From Heyndrickxia ginsengihumi (GTDB lineage: Bacteria > Bacillota > Bacilli > Bacillales > Bacillaceae_C): a stretch of 64,000 nucleotides of DNA. This document shows positions 10,678-20,334 of this stretch, in pieces. The notes under the pieces are model-generated. The model made no database searches, was not told the DNA's origin, and worked only from the letters and a program-made list of their open reading frames with translations. The position numbers and the translations under genes are program-made. Where the stretch lies: assembly GCF_011008565.1 (NCBI RefSeq), contig NZ_JAAIWK010000007.1:1-64000 (forward strand). The letters run 5' to 3'. Each line of letters starts with the position of its first letter. Positions within the stretch are counted from its first letter, which is position 1.

Positions 10678-11157
10678 TTGACAACTTTAGAAATTGTAAA
10701 ATATCCAGCTGACATTTTAGAACAGAAATGCAAACCTGTTACAAAATTCGATCAACAGTTAAAAAGAACGCTTAATCATATGTATGAAACAATGTTAGCA
10801 GCAGATGGTGTAGGTCTTGCTGCCCCGCAAGTAGGAATCAATCAACAAATTGCCGTTGTTGATGTCGGTGATGGTAGCGGAAGAATTGATCTCGTTAATC
10901 CTAAAATCCTCGTTAAAAGGGGTGAGCAAGTTGATATTGAAGGCTGCTTAAGTTTCCCAGGCTTGTACGGTACGGTATCAAGGGCTCAGTATGTTAAGCT
11001 CAAAGCGCAAAATGCCCATGGGAAGACGTTCATCCTTGAAGCTGAAGATTTTTTAGCGAGAGCACTCCAACATGAAATTGATCATTTGCACGGGATATTA
11101 TTTACCTCTAAAGTTTTGCAATATATTGATGAAGAAGATTTAGAGGAGGTTGAATAA
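10678..11157 (+). CDS. def: Peptide deformylase
   Basis: Removes the N-formyl group from nascent proteins, using an active-site metal held by one Cys and two His. All three motifs are present: [18 protein letters not shown] (metal Cys) and QHEIDHLHG (HExxH). The frame is open back to a GTG at 10669, but family N-termini (M-x-V-L-E-I-x-K-x-P) align with the TTG at 10678, giving 159 residues. Both starts have weak SDs, so the choice is tentative. fmt follows after 2 nt; the enzyme reverses the formylation made by the fmt product. Confidence 0.94.
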   Translation: MTTLEIVKYPADILEQKCKPVTKFDQQLKRTLNHMYETMLAADGVGLAAPQVGINQQIAVVDVGDGSGRIDLVNPKILVKRGEQVDIEGCLSFPGLYGTVSRAQYVKLKAQNAHGKTFILEAEDFLARALQHEIDHLHGILFTSKVLQYIDEEDLEEVE

Positions 11158-11159
11158 TC

Positions 11160-12113
11160 ATGACAAAAGTGATTTTTATGGGAACACCAGATTTTGCTGT
11201 CCCAGTTTTAGAAACATTAATTAAGGATCAATATGACGTAATTGGTGTCGTTACGCAGCCGGACCGTCCTGTCGGAAGAAAGCGGATATTAACGCCGCCA
11301 CCAGTAAAGCAAGCAGCGGAAAAGTATCATATTCCTGTTTTTCAGCCTGAAAAGATTCGTTTGCCTGAGAGCTTAGCACCTATTTTAGAATTAAAACCAG
11401 ATATTGTCGTCACATGTGCCTATGGCCAAATTTTGCCGAAAGAATTATTAGATACACCACCTCTAGGCTGTATCAATGTCCATGCGTCTTTGCTACCTGA
11501 ACTTCGTGGTGGTGCGCCTATTCATTATGCTATTTTACAAGGTAAAAAGAAAACAGGAATTACGATTATGTATATGGCTGAAAAGCTTGATGCGGGCGAT
11601 ATCATTAGCCAAGTTGAAGTTGAAATTAAAGAAACGGATGATGTCGGTATATTACATGAAAAATTAAGTATTGCTGGTGCAAACTTGTTGTCTGAAACTT
11701 TACCGAAGATTATTCAGCATGATATTACACCAATACAACAAGATGAGAGCAAGGCTACATTTGCATCAAATATTAAGCGTGAGCAGGAAAAAATAGATTG
11801 GGAACAAGATGGTGAGACGATTTATAATCAAATTAGGGGATTATGCCCATGGCCTGTTGCTTTCACGACGCTTGATGGTAAAAATATAAAAATATGGCGC
11901 AGTGAGAAAGTATCATTACACGGGAAAACAGGGGAACCTGGCAAGATTGTAAACATTCAAAAGGATGCTCTTATTATCAGTACTGGAAATGACACGGGTA
12001 TTAAGATTACAGAATTGCAGCCTGCAGGAAAAAAACGTATGACAGTGGAACAGTTTTTAAACGGGGTAGGCTCCCATCTTTCAATCGGAATGAAATTAGG
12101 AGATGAACAATGA
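11160..12113 (+). CDS. fmt: Methionyl-tRNA formyltransferase
   Basis: Formylates initiator Met-tRNA with 10-formyl-tetrahydrofolate. The 317 residues match B. subtilis Fmt in length. Key features are [10 protein letters not shown] at the N-terminus, the catalytic segment containing [15 protein letters not shown] (Asn and His), and the Asp in [11 protein letters not shown]-terminal OB-like tRNA-binding domain follows (from about 208). The SD GAGGAGG lies at the def 3' end. The last 4 nt overlap rsmB, indicating translational coupling within coaBC-priA-def-fmt-rsmB. Confidence 0.97.
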   Translation: MTKVIFMGTPDFAVPVLETLIKDQYDVIGVVTQPDRPVGRKRILTPPPVKQAAEKYHIPVFQPEKIRLPESLAPILELKPDIVVTCAYGQILPKELLDTPPLGCINVHASLLPELRGGAPIHYAILQGKKKTGITIMYMAEKLDAGDIISQVEVEIKETDDVGILHEKLSIAGANLLSETLPKIIQHDITPIQQDESKATFASNIKREQEKIDWEQDGETIYNQIRGLCPWPVAFTTLDGKNIKIWRSEKVSLHGKTGEPGKIVNIQKDALIISTGNDTGIKITELQPAGKKRMTVEQFLNGVGSHLSIGMKLGDEQ

Positions 12114-13444
12114 CAAAAGCAAGAAAAAATGCACGTGAGGCTGCATTGGAACTATTAGACTCAGTTGAAAAAAATCAGTCGTACAGTAATTTACTATTAA
12201 ATCATCTAATTAATAAATATGAAATAAAAGGTCCAGATGTTGGGCTGCTAACTGAGATTACTTATGGTACATTGCAGCGGAAACTAACACTAGATTTTTA
12301 TCTTGCACCATTTCTACAGAAAAAAGTGGAGCGCTGGGTGAAAAATTTACTAAGATTATCACTTTATCAAATGGTCTATTTAGATAAAATTCCGGACCGA
12401 GCCATTATTTTTGAAGCGGTTGAACTTGCAAAGAAACGAGGGCACCGCGGAATTTCAGGTATGGTAAATGGTGTTTTAAGAGCCATTCAAAGAAAGGGTC
12501 TTCCGAGTTTAAGTGAACTAAAGGATCCAATTGAAAGATTGGCTGTTTCTACTAGTCATCCACAATGGTTAGTGAAAAGATGGGTGGAACAATTTGGCTT
12601 TGAAAAAACAGAAAAGATGTGTGAAGCCAATCTAATTCCTTCATTACAAACAGCCCGTGTAAATTTTACAAAGATTTCACGTGAAGAAGTAATGGAAATG
12701 TTAGTAGCTGAGGGCTATCAAGTTGAAAGCAGTCCAATTATTCCTGAAGCAATACGGTCATTAAAAGGGAATTTAGTTCATTCTTCTGCCTTTCAAAAAG
12801 GATTTATCACTATTCAAGATGAAAGCTCTATGAGTGTTGCATATGCACTTGACATTAAAGACGGGCAGCATATTCTTGATTGCTGCGCTGCACCAGGTGG
12901 TAAGACAACACATATTGCTGAGAAACTTAGATCTTCTGGAACAGTAACAGCACTTGATCTCCATCCGCATAAAGTAAAATTGATTAAAGAAAATGCTAAC
13001 CGTTTAGGTGTTAAAGGTATTGAGACCATTGCAATGGATAGCCGTCATGCTAGTGAACATTTTCAGAAAGAATCCTTTGATCGAATACTAGTTGATGCGC
13101 CATGTTCTGGTTTAGGTGTCTTAAGAAGAAAACCTGACATTAAGTACACAAAAAGCATTGACGATATTCAGGCTTTGCAGCGCATTCAGCTTGATATTTT
13201 AAATGAAGTAAGTGAATTATTAAAGCCGGATGGTGTACTTGTTTTTAGCACGTGTACAGTAGACAAGGAAGAAAATCTAGGAACGATCGAAACGTTTCTA
13301 AAACAGCATCCAAACTTTGAGCCACATCCATTGCATATGCCGCAAGTACTACAATCTTCTGTAGAAGACTATCGGTTGCAAATTTTCCCTCAAGATTTTG
13401 GAGGAGATGGATTTTTTATTTCCAGTGTGAGGAAGAAACATTAA
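12110..13444 (+). CDS. rsmB: 16S rRNA (cytosine-967-C5)-methyltransferase RsmB
   Basis: Methylates C967 (E. coli numbering) of 16S rRNA with SAM. The 444 residues comprise a NusB-like RNA-binding N-terminal domain (about 1-150), a linker, and a Rossmann methyltransferase domain. Motif I appears as [11 protein letters not shown]. The two catalytic cysteines lie in DAPCSGLG and STCT. It overlaps fmt by 4 nt. In B. subtilis rlmN follows; here no rlmN frame exists before prpC. Confidence 0.96.
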   Translation: MTKARKNAREAALELLDSVEKNQSYSNLLLNHLINKYEIKGPDVGLLTEITYGTLQRKLTLDFYLAPFLQKKVERWVKNLLRLSLYQMVYLDKIPDRAIIFEAVELAKKRGHRGISGMVNGVLRAIQRKGLPSLSELKDPIERLAVSTSHPQWLVKRWVEQFGFEKTEKMCEANLIPSLQTARVNFTKISREEVMEMLVAEGYQVESSPIIPEAIRSLKGNLVHSSAFQKGFITIQDESSMSVAYALDIKDGQHILDCCAAPGGKTTHIAEKLRSSGTVTALDLHPHKVKLIKENANRLGVKGIETIAMDSRHASEHFQKESFDRILVDAPCSGLGVLRRKPDIKYTKSIDDIQALQRIQLDILNEVSELLKPDGVLVFSTCTVDKEENLGTIETFLKQHPNFEPHPLHMPQVLQSSVEDYRLQIFPQDFGGDGFFISSVRKKH

Positions 13445-13701
13445 ACAAGCTTAATCGTAGGTTATTTGCATAAAAAGTTTTAATATAATGAGAAAATGGC
13501 AATTCTGTAATGTATGGTATGATGAATAGTCTCGCTTTTATCCACTTTCATGGCAGGAAAAAGGATTAGTTCAGTCGTAAAAGTACTATAACAATATAAA
13601 AGAGTGTTTTATTTTACTCCTTTGCACTTACAATAAACGATTACATGAAATAAACATCGACAAAATATATTTAGTTGTTCAAAAGAGACGGGGTGACCAA
13701 C

Positions 13702-14454
13702 ATGGAGTCTGTTTTTAGGACAGACAGAGGTAAAGTACGTCAACTTAATGAAGACAGTGGTGGCATTTTTACCAATCAAGAAGGTGCTCAGCTAGCTATC
13801 GTAGCCGATGGGATGGGAGGACATAAAGCTGGCGACATTGCAAGTAAAATGACGGTTGACTTTTTTAAAGATTGCTTTGAAAGAGTGGGAAACTTTTCAA
13901 CTGCTGAAGAAGCAGAGGAATGGCTATTAGAACATATTAGCAAAGCCAACAAACTGTTATTTCAGCATTCTCAAGAAAATCCTGAGTGTGAAGGCATGGG
14001 GACGACTTTAGTTGCGGGTATTTGTACAGATCGCTTTGTTACGGTTGCTAATATTGGAGACAGTAGATGTTATTTATTTAATGAAAGTGGCTTTCATCAA
14101 TTAACAGAAGATCATTCTTTAGTTAATGAATTAGTGAAAACAGGTCAGATTTCTAAAGAAGACGCCGAAAATCATCCGCGAAAAAATGTATTATTAAAAG
14201 CACTTGGAACTGAGCCGAATATTTCAGCTGATATTAGAACGATTATTTTCGAAGAGGGAGATCGTTTATTACTTTGTTCGGATGGATTATCAAATAAAGT
14301 CTCAGTGCAAACAATGGAAGAGGTGCTTGAAAAGAATTTACCACTGTATGAAAAAGCAGAGGAATTAGTGGGAATTGCGAATTCTAACGGTGGTGAAGAT
14401 AATATCACGATTGTCATTATCGCGTTCGATAGTAATAAAGGCGGGTGCGATTAA
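13702..14454 (+). CDS. prpC: PP2C-type serine/threonine phosphatase PrpC/Stp
   Basis: A cytoplasmic Mn2+-dependent phosphatase that opposes PrkC signalling. The 250 residues carry PP2C motifs in order: RQLNED, VADGMGGH, GMGTTL, ANIGDSRCYL, EDHSLVNEL, HPRKNVL, LLCSDGL and NGGEDNIT (metal ligands). The ORF could begin at 13675, but GGGGTGA followed by 5 nt and the ATG at 13702 gives the family N-terminus. Its stop codon overlaps the prkC start by one base (TAATG), so the phosphatase-kinase pair is translationally coupled. Confidence 0.95.
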   Translation: MESVFRTDRGKVRQLNEDSGGIFTNQEGAQLAIVADGMGGHKAGDIASKMTVDFFKDCFERVGNFSTAEEAEEWLLEHISKANKLLFQHSQENPECEGMGTTLVAGICTDRFVTVANIGDSRCYLFNESGFHQLTEDHSLVNELVKTGQISKEDAENHPRKNVLLKALGTEPNISADIRTIIFEEGDRLLLCSDGLSNKVSVQTMEEVLEKNLPLYEKAEELVGIANSNGGEDNITIVIIAFDSNKGGCD

Positions 14455-16508
14455 TGCTGATTGGAAGAAGAATCAATGATCGCTATAAACTGCTGAGCTT
14501 TATAGGTGGCGGTGGAATGGCGAACGTGTATCTTGCACGTGATATGATTTTAGATCGTGATGTTGCGATTAAAATATTAAGATTAGATTTTGCTAATGAA
14601 CCAGAATTTATTCAGCGTTTTCATCGGGAAGCCCAGTCCGCGACAAGCCTTGTTCATCCTAATATTGTCAGTATTTATGATATAGGTGAAGAAGACGATA
14701 TTAATTATATTGTCATGGAAAATGTTGATGGAATGACGTTAAAACAATACATACAGCAGTTTGGCCCGGTTTCGGTTGAAAAGACTTTAGATATTATGAG
14801 CCAATTAACTGCAGCCATTTCCCATGCTCATCAGAATCATATTATTCATCGAGATATAAAGCCGCAAAATATATTGATTGATAGAAATGGTGTTGTAAAA
14901 ATTACTGATTTTGGGATTGCCATGGCTTTAACTGCAACCTCAATCACACAAACAAATGCAGTATTAGGTTCTGTCCATTATTTATCTCCTGAGCAGGCCC
15001 GCGGTGGAATGGCAACGTATAAGTCGGATATTTACGCATTAGGAATTGTTATGTTTGAGCTACTAACGGGTAGACTACCCTTTTCGGGAGAGTCCGCCGT
15101 TTCAATTGCATTAAAACATTTGCAAAGTGAAACACCTTCACCGAAAAGATGGAATCCCGATATTCCGCAAAGTGTAGAAAATATCATTTTAAAAGCAACA
15201 GCAAAAGATCCATTTCATCGTTATGACAGTGCGGATCAAATGGGCGAGGATATTAGAACGGCTTTGGATCCAGAACGGATAAATGAACCGAAATTTGAAG
15301 TTCCTGAAGACAATGATAAAACGAAGACGATTCCTGTTTTGTCACATTTTAAATCTGCATCCATTCAAGAGGATGAAACGATTATATTAAATGATGTGGA
15401 GTCGGAAGAAAAAAAGAAGAAAAAAAAGAAAAATGATAAAAACCCGACAAAAAAACGAAGAAGAAAATGGCCGTGGATTGTCGCATTGCTTTTCATTATA
15501 TTTCTAGTTGGCGGTGCAGCGGTTGCTATGTATCTACCACAATGGATGGGTCCGAAAGAAGTATCTGTTCCAAGTCTTGCGAATATGGATTTAAATGATG
15601 CCAAGTCAACCCTATCTACCCAAGGATTAACAATTGGTGATAAAATTAAAATGACAAGTGACACGGTTCCAAAAGGTAAGATTATTCAATCAAGTCCAAA
15701 AGCAGGTGCAAAGGTAAAGGAAGGTACACAAGTTGATGTCTATGTCAGTTCAGGTAAACAGAAGATAACCTTCAATGATTATGTAGGAAGACAATTTAGT
15801 GATGTTGTGAAACTGTTAAGTCAAGAACATTTTAAAGATGTAAAAAGCAAAGAAGTTTATGATGATGCAGCACCAGGAACAATTATTGCTCAAGATCCTG
15901 ATGCGGATAAAAAGATCATTCCTGAAAATACTGTGATTACTTTCACCGTTAGTAAAGGTTTAGAAAAATTTCCAGTTAAAGATTTGACTGATTATACGAA
16001 AAAGGCTTTAGATGATTATGCCAATGAATCTGGTTTTATCATTGACAGTTCTAAATCGAAATACTCGGATACAGTGAAGGAAGGGTTAGTAATTTCACAA
16101 TCACCTGCAGCTGGAACAAAATTAACAAGAGGATCAACGATAAAAGTTGTGTTAAGTAAAGGACCGAAAGAATTGCCTCCTAAAACAGTGAAAGAGGAGG
16201 TTACGATTCCTTACGAGCCAGAAGATACTGGTGATACTAATACAGATAACACTGATGATCAATCAGCAAATAATGACGATGATAGTACAAGCTCGAAAGA
16301 TGATCAAGATACAAAGGTAAAACAACAAGTTCAAATTTTTATTGAAGACATGAATCATACGATGTCCGAGCCAGTTGAAACATTTGATATTACTGAGGAT
16401 ACAAAAAAACAATTAGAATTTACAATTGAGTATAAAAAGCAAGCAACATATAAAATCGTTCGTGACGGAACAGTGATTGCAGAAGATACAGTATCATATC
16501 CTGATTAA
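14454..16508 (+). CDS. prkC: PASTA-domain membrane serine/threonine kinase PrkC
   Basis: A eukaryotic-like kinase that senses muropeptides; in B. subtilis it promotes spore germination and regulates stationary-phase and cell-wall functions. The 684 residues contain a Hanks kinase domain (1-270: GGGGMANVYLA loop, VAIKIL lysine, HRDIKPQN, DFG, SPEQARGG). A very Lys/Arg-rich juxtamembrane stretch and one TM helix (about 340-362) follow, then three extracellular PASTA repeats and a C-terminal domain. A linker of about 26 residues rich in Asp/Asn/Ser/Thr (about 595-620) separates the last PASTA repeat from the C-terminal domain. I do not recall this linker in B. subtilis PrkC. Confidence 0.96.
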   Translation: MLIGRRINDRYKLLSFIGGGGMANVYLARDMILDRDVAIKILRLDFANEPEFIQRFHREAQSATSLVHPNIVSIYDIGEEDDINYIVMENVDGMTLKQYIQQFGPVSVEKTLDIMSQLTAAISHAHQNHIIHRDIKPQNILIDRNGVVKITDFGIAMALTATSITQTNAVLGSVHYLSPEQARGGMATYKSDIYALGIVMFELLTGRLPFSGESAVSIALKHLQSETPSPKRWNPDIPQSVENIILKATAKDPFHRYDSADQMGEDIRTALDPERINEPKFEVPEDNDKTKTIPVLSHFKSASIQEDETIILNDVESEEKKKKKKKNDKNPTKKRRRKWPWIVALLFIIFLVGGAAVAMYLPQWMGPKEVSVPSLANMDLNDAKSTLSTQGLTIGDKIKMTSDTVPKGKIIQSSPKAGAKVKEGTQVDVYVSSGKQKITFNDYVGRQFSDVVKLLSQEHFKDVKSKEVYDDAAPGTIIAQDPDADKKIIPENTVITFTVSKGLEKFPVKDLTDYTKKALDDYANESGFIIDSSKSKYSDTVKEGLVISQSPAAGTKLTRGSTIKVVLSKGPKELPPKTVKEEVTIPYEPEDTGDTNTDNTDDQSANNDDDSTSSKDDQDTKVKQQVQIFIEDMNHTMSEPVETFDITEDTKKQLEFTIEYKKQATYKIVRDGTVIAEDTVSYPD

Positions 16509-16573
16509 TTTGCGAAAACGCGTTACATGATTGTTGCTATTAATCGGTCATTTTTTGAACAAGGAGTGTATAT

Positions 16574-17455
16574 ATGCCAGAAGGAAAAATAATGAAGGCA
16601 TTAAGTGGTTTTTATTATGTGATTGATGATCATTCGATTTATCAATGTCGAGGCAGAGGGAAATTTCGTAAAGATAAAATTACTCCTTTAGTGGGAGACT
16701 ATGTTGTTTATCAGCAAGAAAACGATCATGAAGGATATATTCTTGAAATTAAAAGCAGAAAAAATGAGCTCGTTCGCCCGCCAATTGCAAATGTTGATCA
16801 AGCCATTTTAGTTTTTTCCGCGAAAGAACCGGATTTTAATACGGTTCTTTTAGATCGTTTTCTAGTATCAATTGAAGCCAAAAATGTTCATCCAATTATT
16901 TTAATTACAAAATATGATCTATTATCAGATGAAGAGAAAGCTGAGTTGGATCAACTGCTCGCGCATTATAAACAAATCGGTTATCCAGTTTTGTTAACTT
17001 CTGCAAAAGAACAGATGGGGATTGATCAATTTTTTGGATATTTACAAGACTGTACATCTGTCATTTGCGGGCAATCAGGTGTAGGAAAAACAACGATCAT
17101 TAACGAACTTTCCCCGCATTTAAACTTAAAAACAGGGGAAATATCTACACATTTAGGGAGAGGAAGACATACAACCCGTCATGTGGAATTAATCCCATTA
17201 GGCAATGGCTTAATTGCTGACACACCAGGGTTTAGTTCATTGGATTTTGATGATATCGAAGCAGGAGAACTGAATCACTGTTTTCCCGAAATAAGTGAAA
17301 AAGCTCAAGACTGTAAGTTCCGCGGTTGTCTGCATGTCAATGAGCCTAAATGTGCTGTGAAAGATGCTTTGAATCATAATGAGATACCAACATTTAGGTA
17401 TAACCATTACGTTCAATTCTTAGAAGAAATACAAAATAGAAAGCCGAGGTATTGA
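16574..17455 (+). CDS. rsgA: Ribosome small-subunit biogenesis GTPase RsgA (CpgA)
   Basis: A circularly permuted GTPase that checks late 30S maturation; in B. subtilis CpgA also affects metabolism and cell-wall synthesis and is a PrkC substrate. The 293 residues have an N-terminal OB fold, then the permuted motifs G4 (ITKYD), G1 (GQSGVGKTT) and G3 (DTPGF), and a C-terminal zinc motif with Cys/His in CKFRGCLHVNEPKC. AAGGAGTG precedes the ATG. The stop codon lies 2 nt before the rpe ATG. The prpC-prkC-rsgA order is standard in Bacillus. Confidence 0.96.
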   Translation: MPEGKIMKALSGFYYVIDDHSIYQCRGRGKFRKDKITPLVGDYVVYQQENDHEGYILEIKSRKNELVRPPIANVDQAILVFSAKEPDFNTVLLDRFLVSIEAKNVHPIILITKYDLLSDEEKAELDQLLAHYKQIGYPVLLTSAKEQMGIDQFFGYLQDCTSVICGQSGVGKTTIINELSPHLNLKTGEISTHLGRGRHTTRHVELIPLGNGLIADTPGFSSLDFDDIEAGELNHCFPEISEKAQDCKFRGCLHVNEPKCAVKDALNHNEIPTFRYNHYVQFLEEIQNRKPRY

Positions 17456-17457
17456 TC

Positions 17458-18108
17458 ATGGTTAAAATTGCACCTTCAATACTCTCCGCTAATTTTGCAA
17501 AATTAGCGGAAGAAATTAAAGATGTTGAAAAAGGTGGAGCTGACTATATCCATATTGACATTATGGATGGACATTTTGTTCCTAACATTACAATGGGGCC
17601 GCTTATCGTTGAAGCGATACGCCCGATTACGAAACTTCCACTAGACGTTCATCTAATGATTGAAAATCCTGATCAGTTTATTGATGCATTTGCCAAAGCA
17701 GGGGCGGATTATATTTCTGTACATGTTGAAGCTTGTCCGCATTTACATCGTACGATTCAACATATTCGCCAGTTAGGTATTAAGCCAGGTGTAGTCATTA
17801 ATCCAGCTACACCTGTTGAGTCAATTAAAGAAATTATTAATGATGTTGATTTAGTGCTATTGATGACGGTAAATCCAGGGTTTGGCGGACAAACGTTTAT
17901 TGAATCTGTGCTTACCAAAATTGAAAAAGTTAAACAAATAGTTGATGAGCGTAATCTTGACGTTGAAATTGAAGTGGATGGTGGAGTAAATCCAACGACT
18001 GCTAAGCTTTGTAAGCAAGCTGGAGCAAACGTATTAGTAGCAGGATCAAATATATATCAAAGTTCTGATCGCAAAAAGGCAATTGAATTATTAAAAAGTG
18101 AAGAATAA
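17458..18108 (+). CDS. rpe: Ribulose-phosphate 3-epimerase
   Basis: Interconverts D-ribulose-5-phosphate and D-xylulose-5-phosphate in the pentose phosphate pathway. A 216-residue TIM barrel with the family signatures KIAPSILSANF, HIDIMDGHFVPN (metal His and Asp), DVHLMI, MTVNPGFGGQ, EVDGGVN and LVAGS. A TTG two codons upstream is in frame, but the ATG at 17458 gives the family N-terminus. It follows rsgA by 2 nt and is closed by a terminator about 70 nt downstream. Confidence 0.97.
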   Translation: MVKIAPSILSANFAKLAEEIKDVEKGGADYIHIDIMDGHFVPNITMGPLIVEAIRPITKLPLDVHLMIENPDQFIDAFAKAGADYISVHVEACPHLHRTIQHIRQLGIKPGVVINPATPVESIKEIINDVDLVLLMTVNPGFGGQTFIESVLTKIEKVKQIVDERNLDVEIEVDGGVNPTTAKLCKQAGANVLVAGSNIYQSSDRKKAIELLKSEE

Positions 18109-18180
18109 TAATGTAGCATCGAAAAATTGCTGGTGCGCGTTCGTATTCTATTAAACATGAATACTTTTACGTCCTTTAAA

Positions 18181-18216
18181 AGAATGTCAGCTATATTTTA
18201 GCTGATTTCTTTTTTG
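18181..18216 (+). terminator. Probable terminator after rpe
   Basis: AGAA-TG-TCAGCTA pairs with TAGCTGATTTCT around a TATTTT loop, with one small internal mismatch. A run of TTTCTTTTTTG follows. Confidence 0.7.
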
Positions 18217-18220
18217 TTTT

Positions 18221-18340
18221 TGCCTCTTAAACTGGCTTGTTTGATCAAAATGGTCATTTGATTTTCGTTTCAAAGGTTCGCTTTCAGCGGGCGGTCATGG
18301 GGCCTCCTCGGTCTCCCATCGCCACGTTATAGTTTCTGTG
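18221..18340 (-). repeat. Dispersed structured intergenic repeat, family 2, copy 1
   Basis: The reverse complement contains GAGGCCCCATGACCGCCCGC, GAAAGCG, GAAAATCAA and TTTTGATCAAACAAG in the same order as the copies at 19998-20155 and 35878-36045. It is the most degenerate copy. It occupies most of the rpe-thiN gap, and I see no other feature there apart from the rpe terminator. Confidence 0.6.
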
Positions 18341-18403
18341 AACAAATGTATTTAAATACAGCAATCGATCGAATATTAATACTATGAATAGAAGGTGTTT
18401 TTT

Positions 18404-19060
18404 TTGCAAAGAGTCATTCACATATTAGCTGGAGGGCCACTTGAATATGTGCCTAAATTAGATTCTTATTTCTCATATGAAAATGTTTGCTGGGTTGGTG
18501 TAGACAGAGGGGTATTTTACTTATTAGAAATGGGGATTCAGCCTGATATCGCATTCGGTGATTTTGATTCTGTTAATCAATTAGAATGGACAATGATTAA
18601 AGAACAGCTAACAGAAATTAAACAATTTTTACCTGAAAAAGATGAAACAGATATGGAGCTAGCATTAAATTGGGCGCTCAAGCAAAAACCGGATACGATT
18701 CGAATATTTGGTGCTACAGGCGGAAGGGCAGACCATTTTTTAACAAATGTCATGTTAATAACAAGAAAAGAATGTCTGGAATTTGAAGGCGAAATTGAAA
18801 TGATTGATCAATCAAATAAGATGACGGTATTAACAAAAGGAGTTTATTCTGTTGTAAAAAGTGATGATTTAAAGTATGTCTCATTTATTCCCATTACCCG
18901 TTTAGTTAGGAATATCACTTTAGTTGGCTTTAAATATCCTCTTTATAATAAAACGGTCATCCGAGGTACCACCCTTACAATTAGTAATGAACTCATCCAA
19001 GATATTGGTACTATTTCATTTGAAGAAGGCATATTAATAATGATAAGAAGTCGCGATTAG
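18404..19060 (+). CDS. thiN: Thiamine pyrophosphokinase ThiN (YloS)
   Basis: Converts thiamine to thiamine pyrophosphate with ATP; ThiN is the Bacillus-type salvage enzyme. The 218 residues include the family motifs ILAGGP, GVDRG, DIAFGDFDS, EKDETDMELAL and GATGGRADHFL, and a C-terminal beta-sandwich half. A GTG at 18395 overlaps the SD GAAGGTG, so the TTG at 18404, six bases after the SD, is the better start. It sits between rpe and spoVM, as in B. subtilis. Confidence 0.92.
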   Translation: MQRVIHILAGGPLEYVPKLDSYFSYENVCWVGVDRGVFYLLEMGIQPDIAFGDFDSVNQLEWTMIKEQLTEIKQFLPEKDETDMELALNWALKQKPDTIRIFGATGGRADHFLTNVMLITRKECLEFEGEIEMIDQSNKMTVLTKGVYSVVKSDDLKYVSFIPITRLVRNITLVGFKYPLYNKTVIRGTTLTISNELIQDIGTISFEEGILIMIRSRD

Positions 19061-19208
19061 TTTATAGTTATGCAAATTAAACAGCGCATTTATTGATGGT
19101 TTTTTTAATTGATATTATTTTCTTTATGGCGTATGTACTTTCTTTATCATGTATGAATATCATAAACAAGTGAAACTGAATTGTTTAAATCAATGGGGAG
19201 GGTCATAA

Positions 19209-19289
19209 ATGAAGTTCTATACCATTAAATTACCAAAATTTTTAGGCGGGATTGTTCGAGCTATGTTAGGAACATTTAAAAAGGGATAA
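19209..19289 (+). CDS. spoVM: Stage V sporulation protein SpoVM
   Basis: A 26-residue amphipathic peptide that binds convex membrane on the forespore surface and anchors the SpoIVA coat basement layer. It begins MKFYTIKLPKFLGGIVRA and ends with TFKKG. Pro9, needed for curvature recognition in B. subtilis, is present. Compared with B. subtilis SpoVM from memory, only the last few residues differ. The SD GGGAGG lies 7 nt before the ATG. It is followed by its own terminator. It is too short for ordinary ORF callers, and it marks the host as an endospore former. Confidence 0.95.
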   Translation: MKFYTIKLPKFLGGIVRAMLGTFKKG

Positions 19290-19320
19290 AAATGATTAAA
19301 TACATTTGAAGTGTACTGAA

Positions 19321-19346
19321 ATCGGCGAGCTCGTCGATTTTTTTTA
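19321..19346 (+). terminator. Terminator of spoVM
   Basis: ATCGGCGAG faces CTCGTCGAT (one G-T pair) and is followed directly by eight T residues. It lies 31 nt after the spoVM stop codon. Confidence 0.8.
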
Positions 19347-19473
19347 TCATATAGAAAAATAGATTTAAATGTTAAAGGGAAACTAACAGGTATTCATGAT
19401 GAATATTTTTCAATGACAAATCATTTCGATTATATGCAACACAAATGACTTATAAAAAGAACATTTAAACAAA

Positions 19474-19504
19474 TAAAAAAGAAATCAGCAAAACACTGAT
19501 TTCT
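19474..19504 (-). terminator. Terminator of rpmB
   Basis: AGAAATCAG (19480-19488) and CTGATTTCT (19496-19504) form a perfect 9-bp stem with a 7-nt loop. On the minus strand a CTTTTTTATTT tail follows. It lies 19 nt past the rpmB stop codon. Confidence 0.85.
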
Positions 19505-19523
19505 ATACATAATTCGCTATTTA

Positions 19524-19712
19524 TTAAACGCGTTCAACTTTTCCAGATTTCAATGCACGTGTAGAAACCCAAACACGTTTTGGTTTACCGTCAACCAAAA
19601 TGCGTACTTTTTGAAGGTTTGCTTTCCAAGTACGTTTGTTTGCGTTCATCGCATGTGAACGAGCATTACCGGAAGTAGTTTTACGGCCTGTGATGGCACA
19701 TTTTTTTGGCAT
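19524..19712 (-). CDS. rpmB: 50S ribosomal protein L28
   Basis: A structural protein of the large ribosomal subunit, on the minus strand. The 62 residues equal B. subtilis L28 in length and include [28 protein letters not shown] and the terminal [10 protein letters not shown]. The SD GAGGAGGGA lies 6-7 nt before the ATG. It is convergent with spoVM and divergent from yloU, the same arrangement as in B. subtilis. Confidence 0.97.
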   Translation of the reverse strand: MPKKCAITGRKTTSGNARSHAMNANKRTWKANLQKVRILVDGKPKRVWVSTRALKSGKVERV

Positions 19713-19975
19713 GATATTCCCTCCTCACTTAACGAAGTTGAAATATAACTTGTTTTATAATTTCATGACTTCAAATTTCCTAGAAAATGCACTCTAATAA
19801 TTTACCATATTAGAACGGACAATGCAATATATCTCTTTCAATGAAAGGCTTTCTATTTCAACATTAATGACAGTTCTAAATAGCTTTGTTAAATATCACG
19901 ATTACATCATTTTTGGAAGGAGAAATAAGTGGATCAAGATTTTTTTTATAAGATGCCTATACTTATCGCGGGGAA
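19713..19975 (-). other. Divergent intergenic region upstream of rpmB
   Basis: Between rpmB and yloU lie about 620 nt with no gene. This part holds the rpmB SD and presumably its promoter, which I cannot place confidently. It also contains a 16-nt word at 19877-19892 that recurs exactly, inverted, at 30402-30417. The rest of the gap is a family-2 repeat copy and then the yloU leader. Confidence 0.5.
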
Positions 19976-19997
19976 CATGTTATCGACATATATGACA

Positions 19998-20155
19998 AAT
20001 CATTGGTTTATCAGCGGGGAAATCGGAATAGGGGAGACACCAAAGATGAGAAGTGCTGAGAATGCTCAGCATCCACCTGCGGAAAGCGAGCAACCTAGAG
20101 CAGAGGTTAACGCCTCCATTTTTTTGATAAAATACAATAATGTTTATGAAAAATA
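19998..20155 (+). repeat. Dispersed structured intergenic repeat, family 2, copy 2
   Basis: Shares GCTCAGCATCC, CTGCGGAAAGCGAGCA, TTTTTTGATAAAA, GTTTATGAAAA and ATAGC with the copy at 35878-36045, in the same order and orientation. The 5' half is more diverged. A spurious ORF runs across it, and the equivalent spurious frame in the other copy translates to similar residues. That reflects repeat similarity, not coding. Confidence 0.7.
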
Positions 20156-20334
20156 GCTTTTAGATAAATAGTAATTCAGAAGTAGGCTGTTAAATAACAT
20201 AGTAGAAAAGAAATAATCTGTTATGCTACTTAAAGAGTTATATATCTTCGACTTTTAATCAGAGGTGTATTATAGTAAAATGACGTTATCAAGCCAATCA
20301 TCTTCTTGGCTAAATGCGTAAGGAGGAATGCATG

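Noticed and set aside
19929-20156. 75-codon plus-strand frame
   Set aside because: It runs across a family-2 repeat copy. Its translation resembles the frame across the other copy only because the DNA is repeated. No SD-supported gene or family is recognisable.
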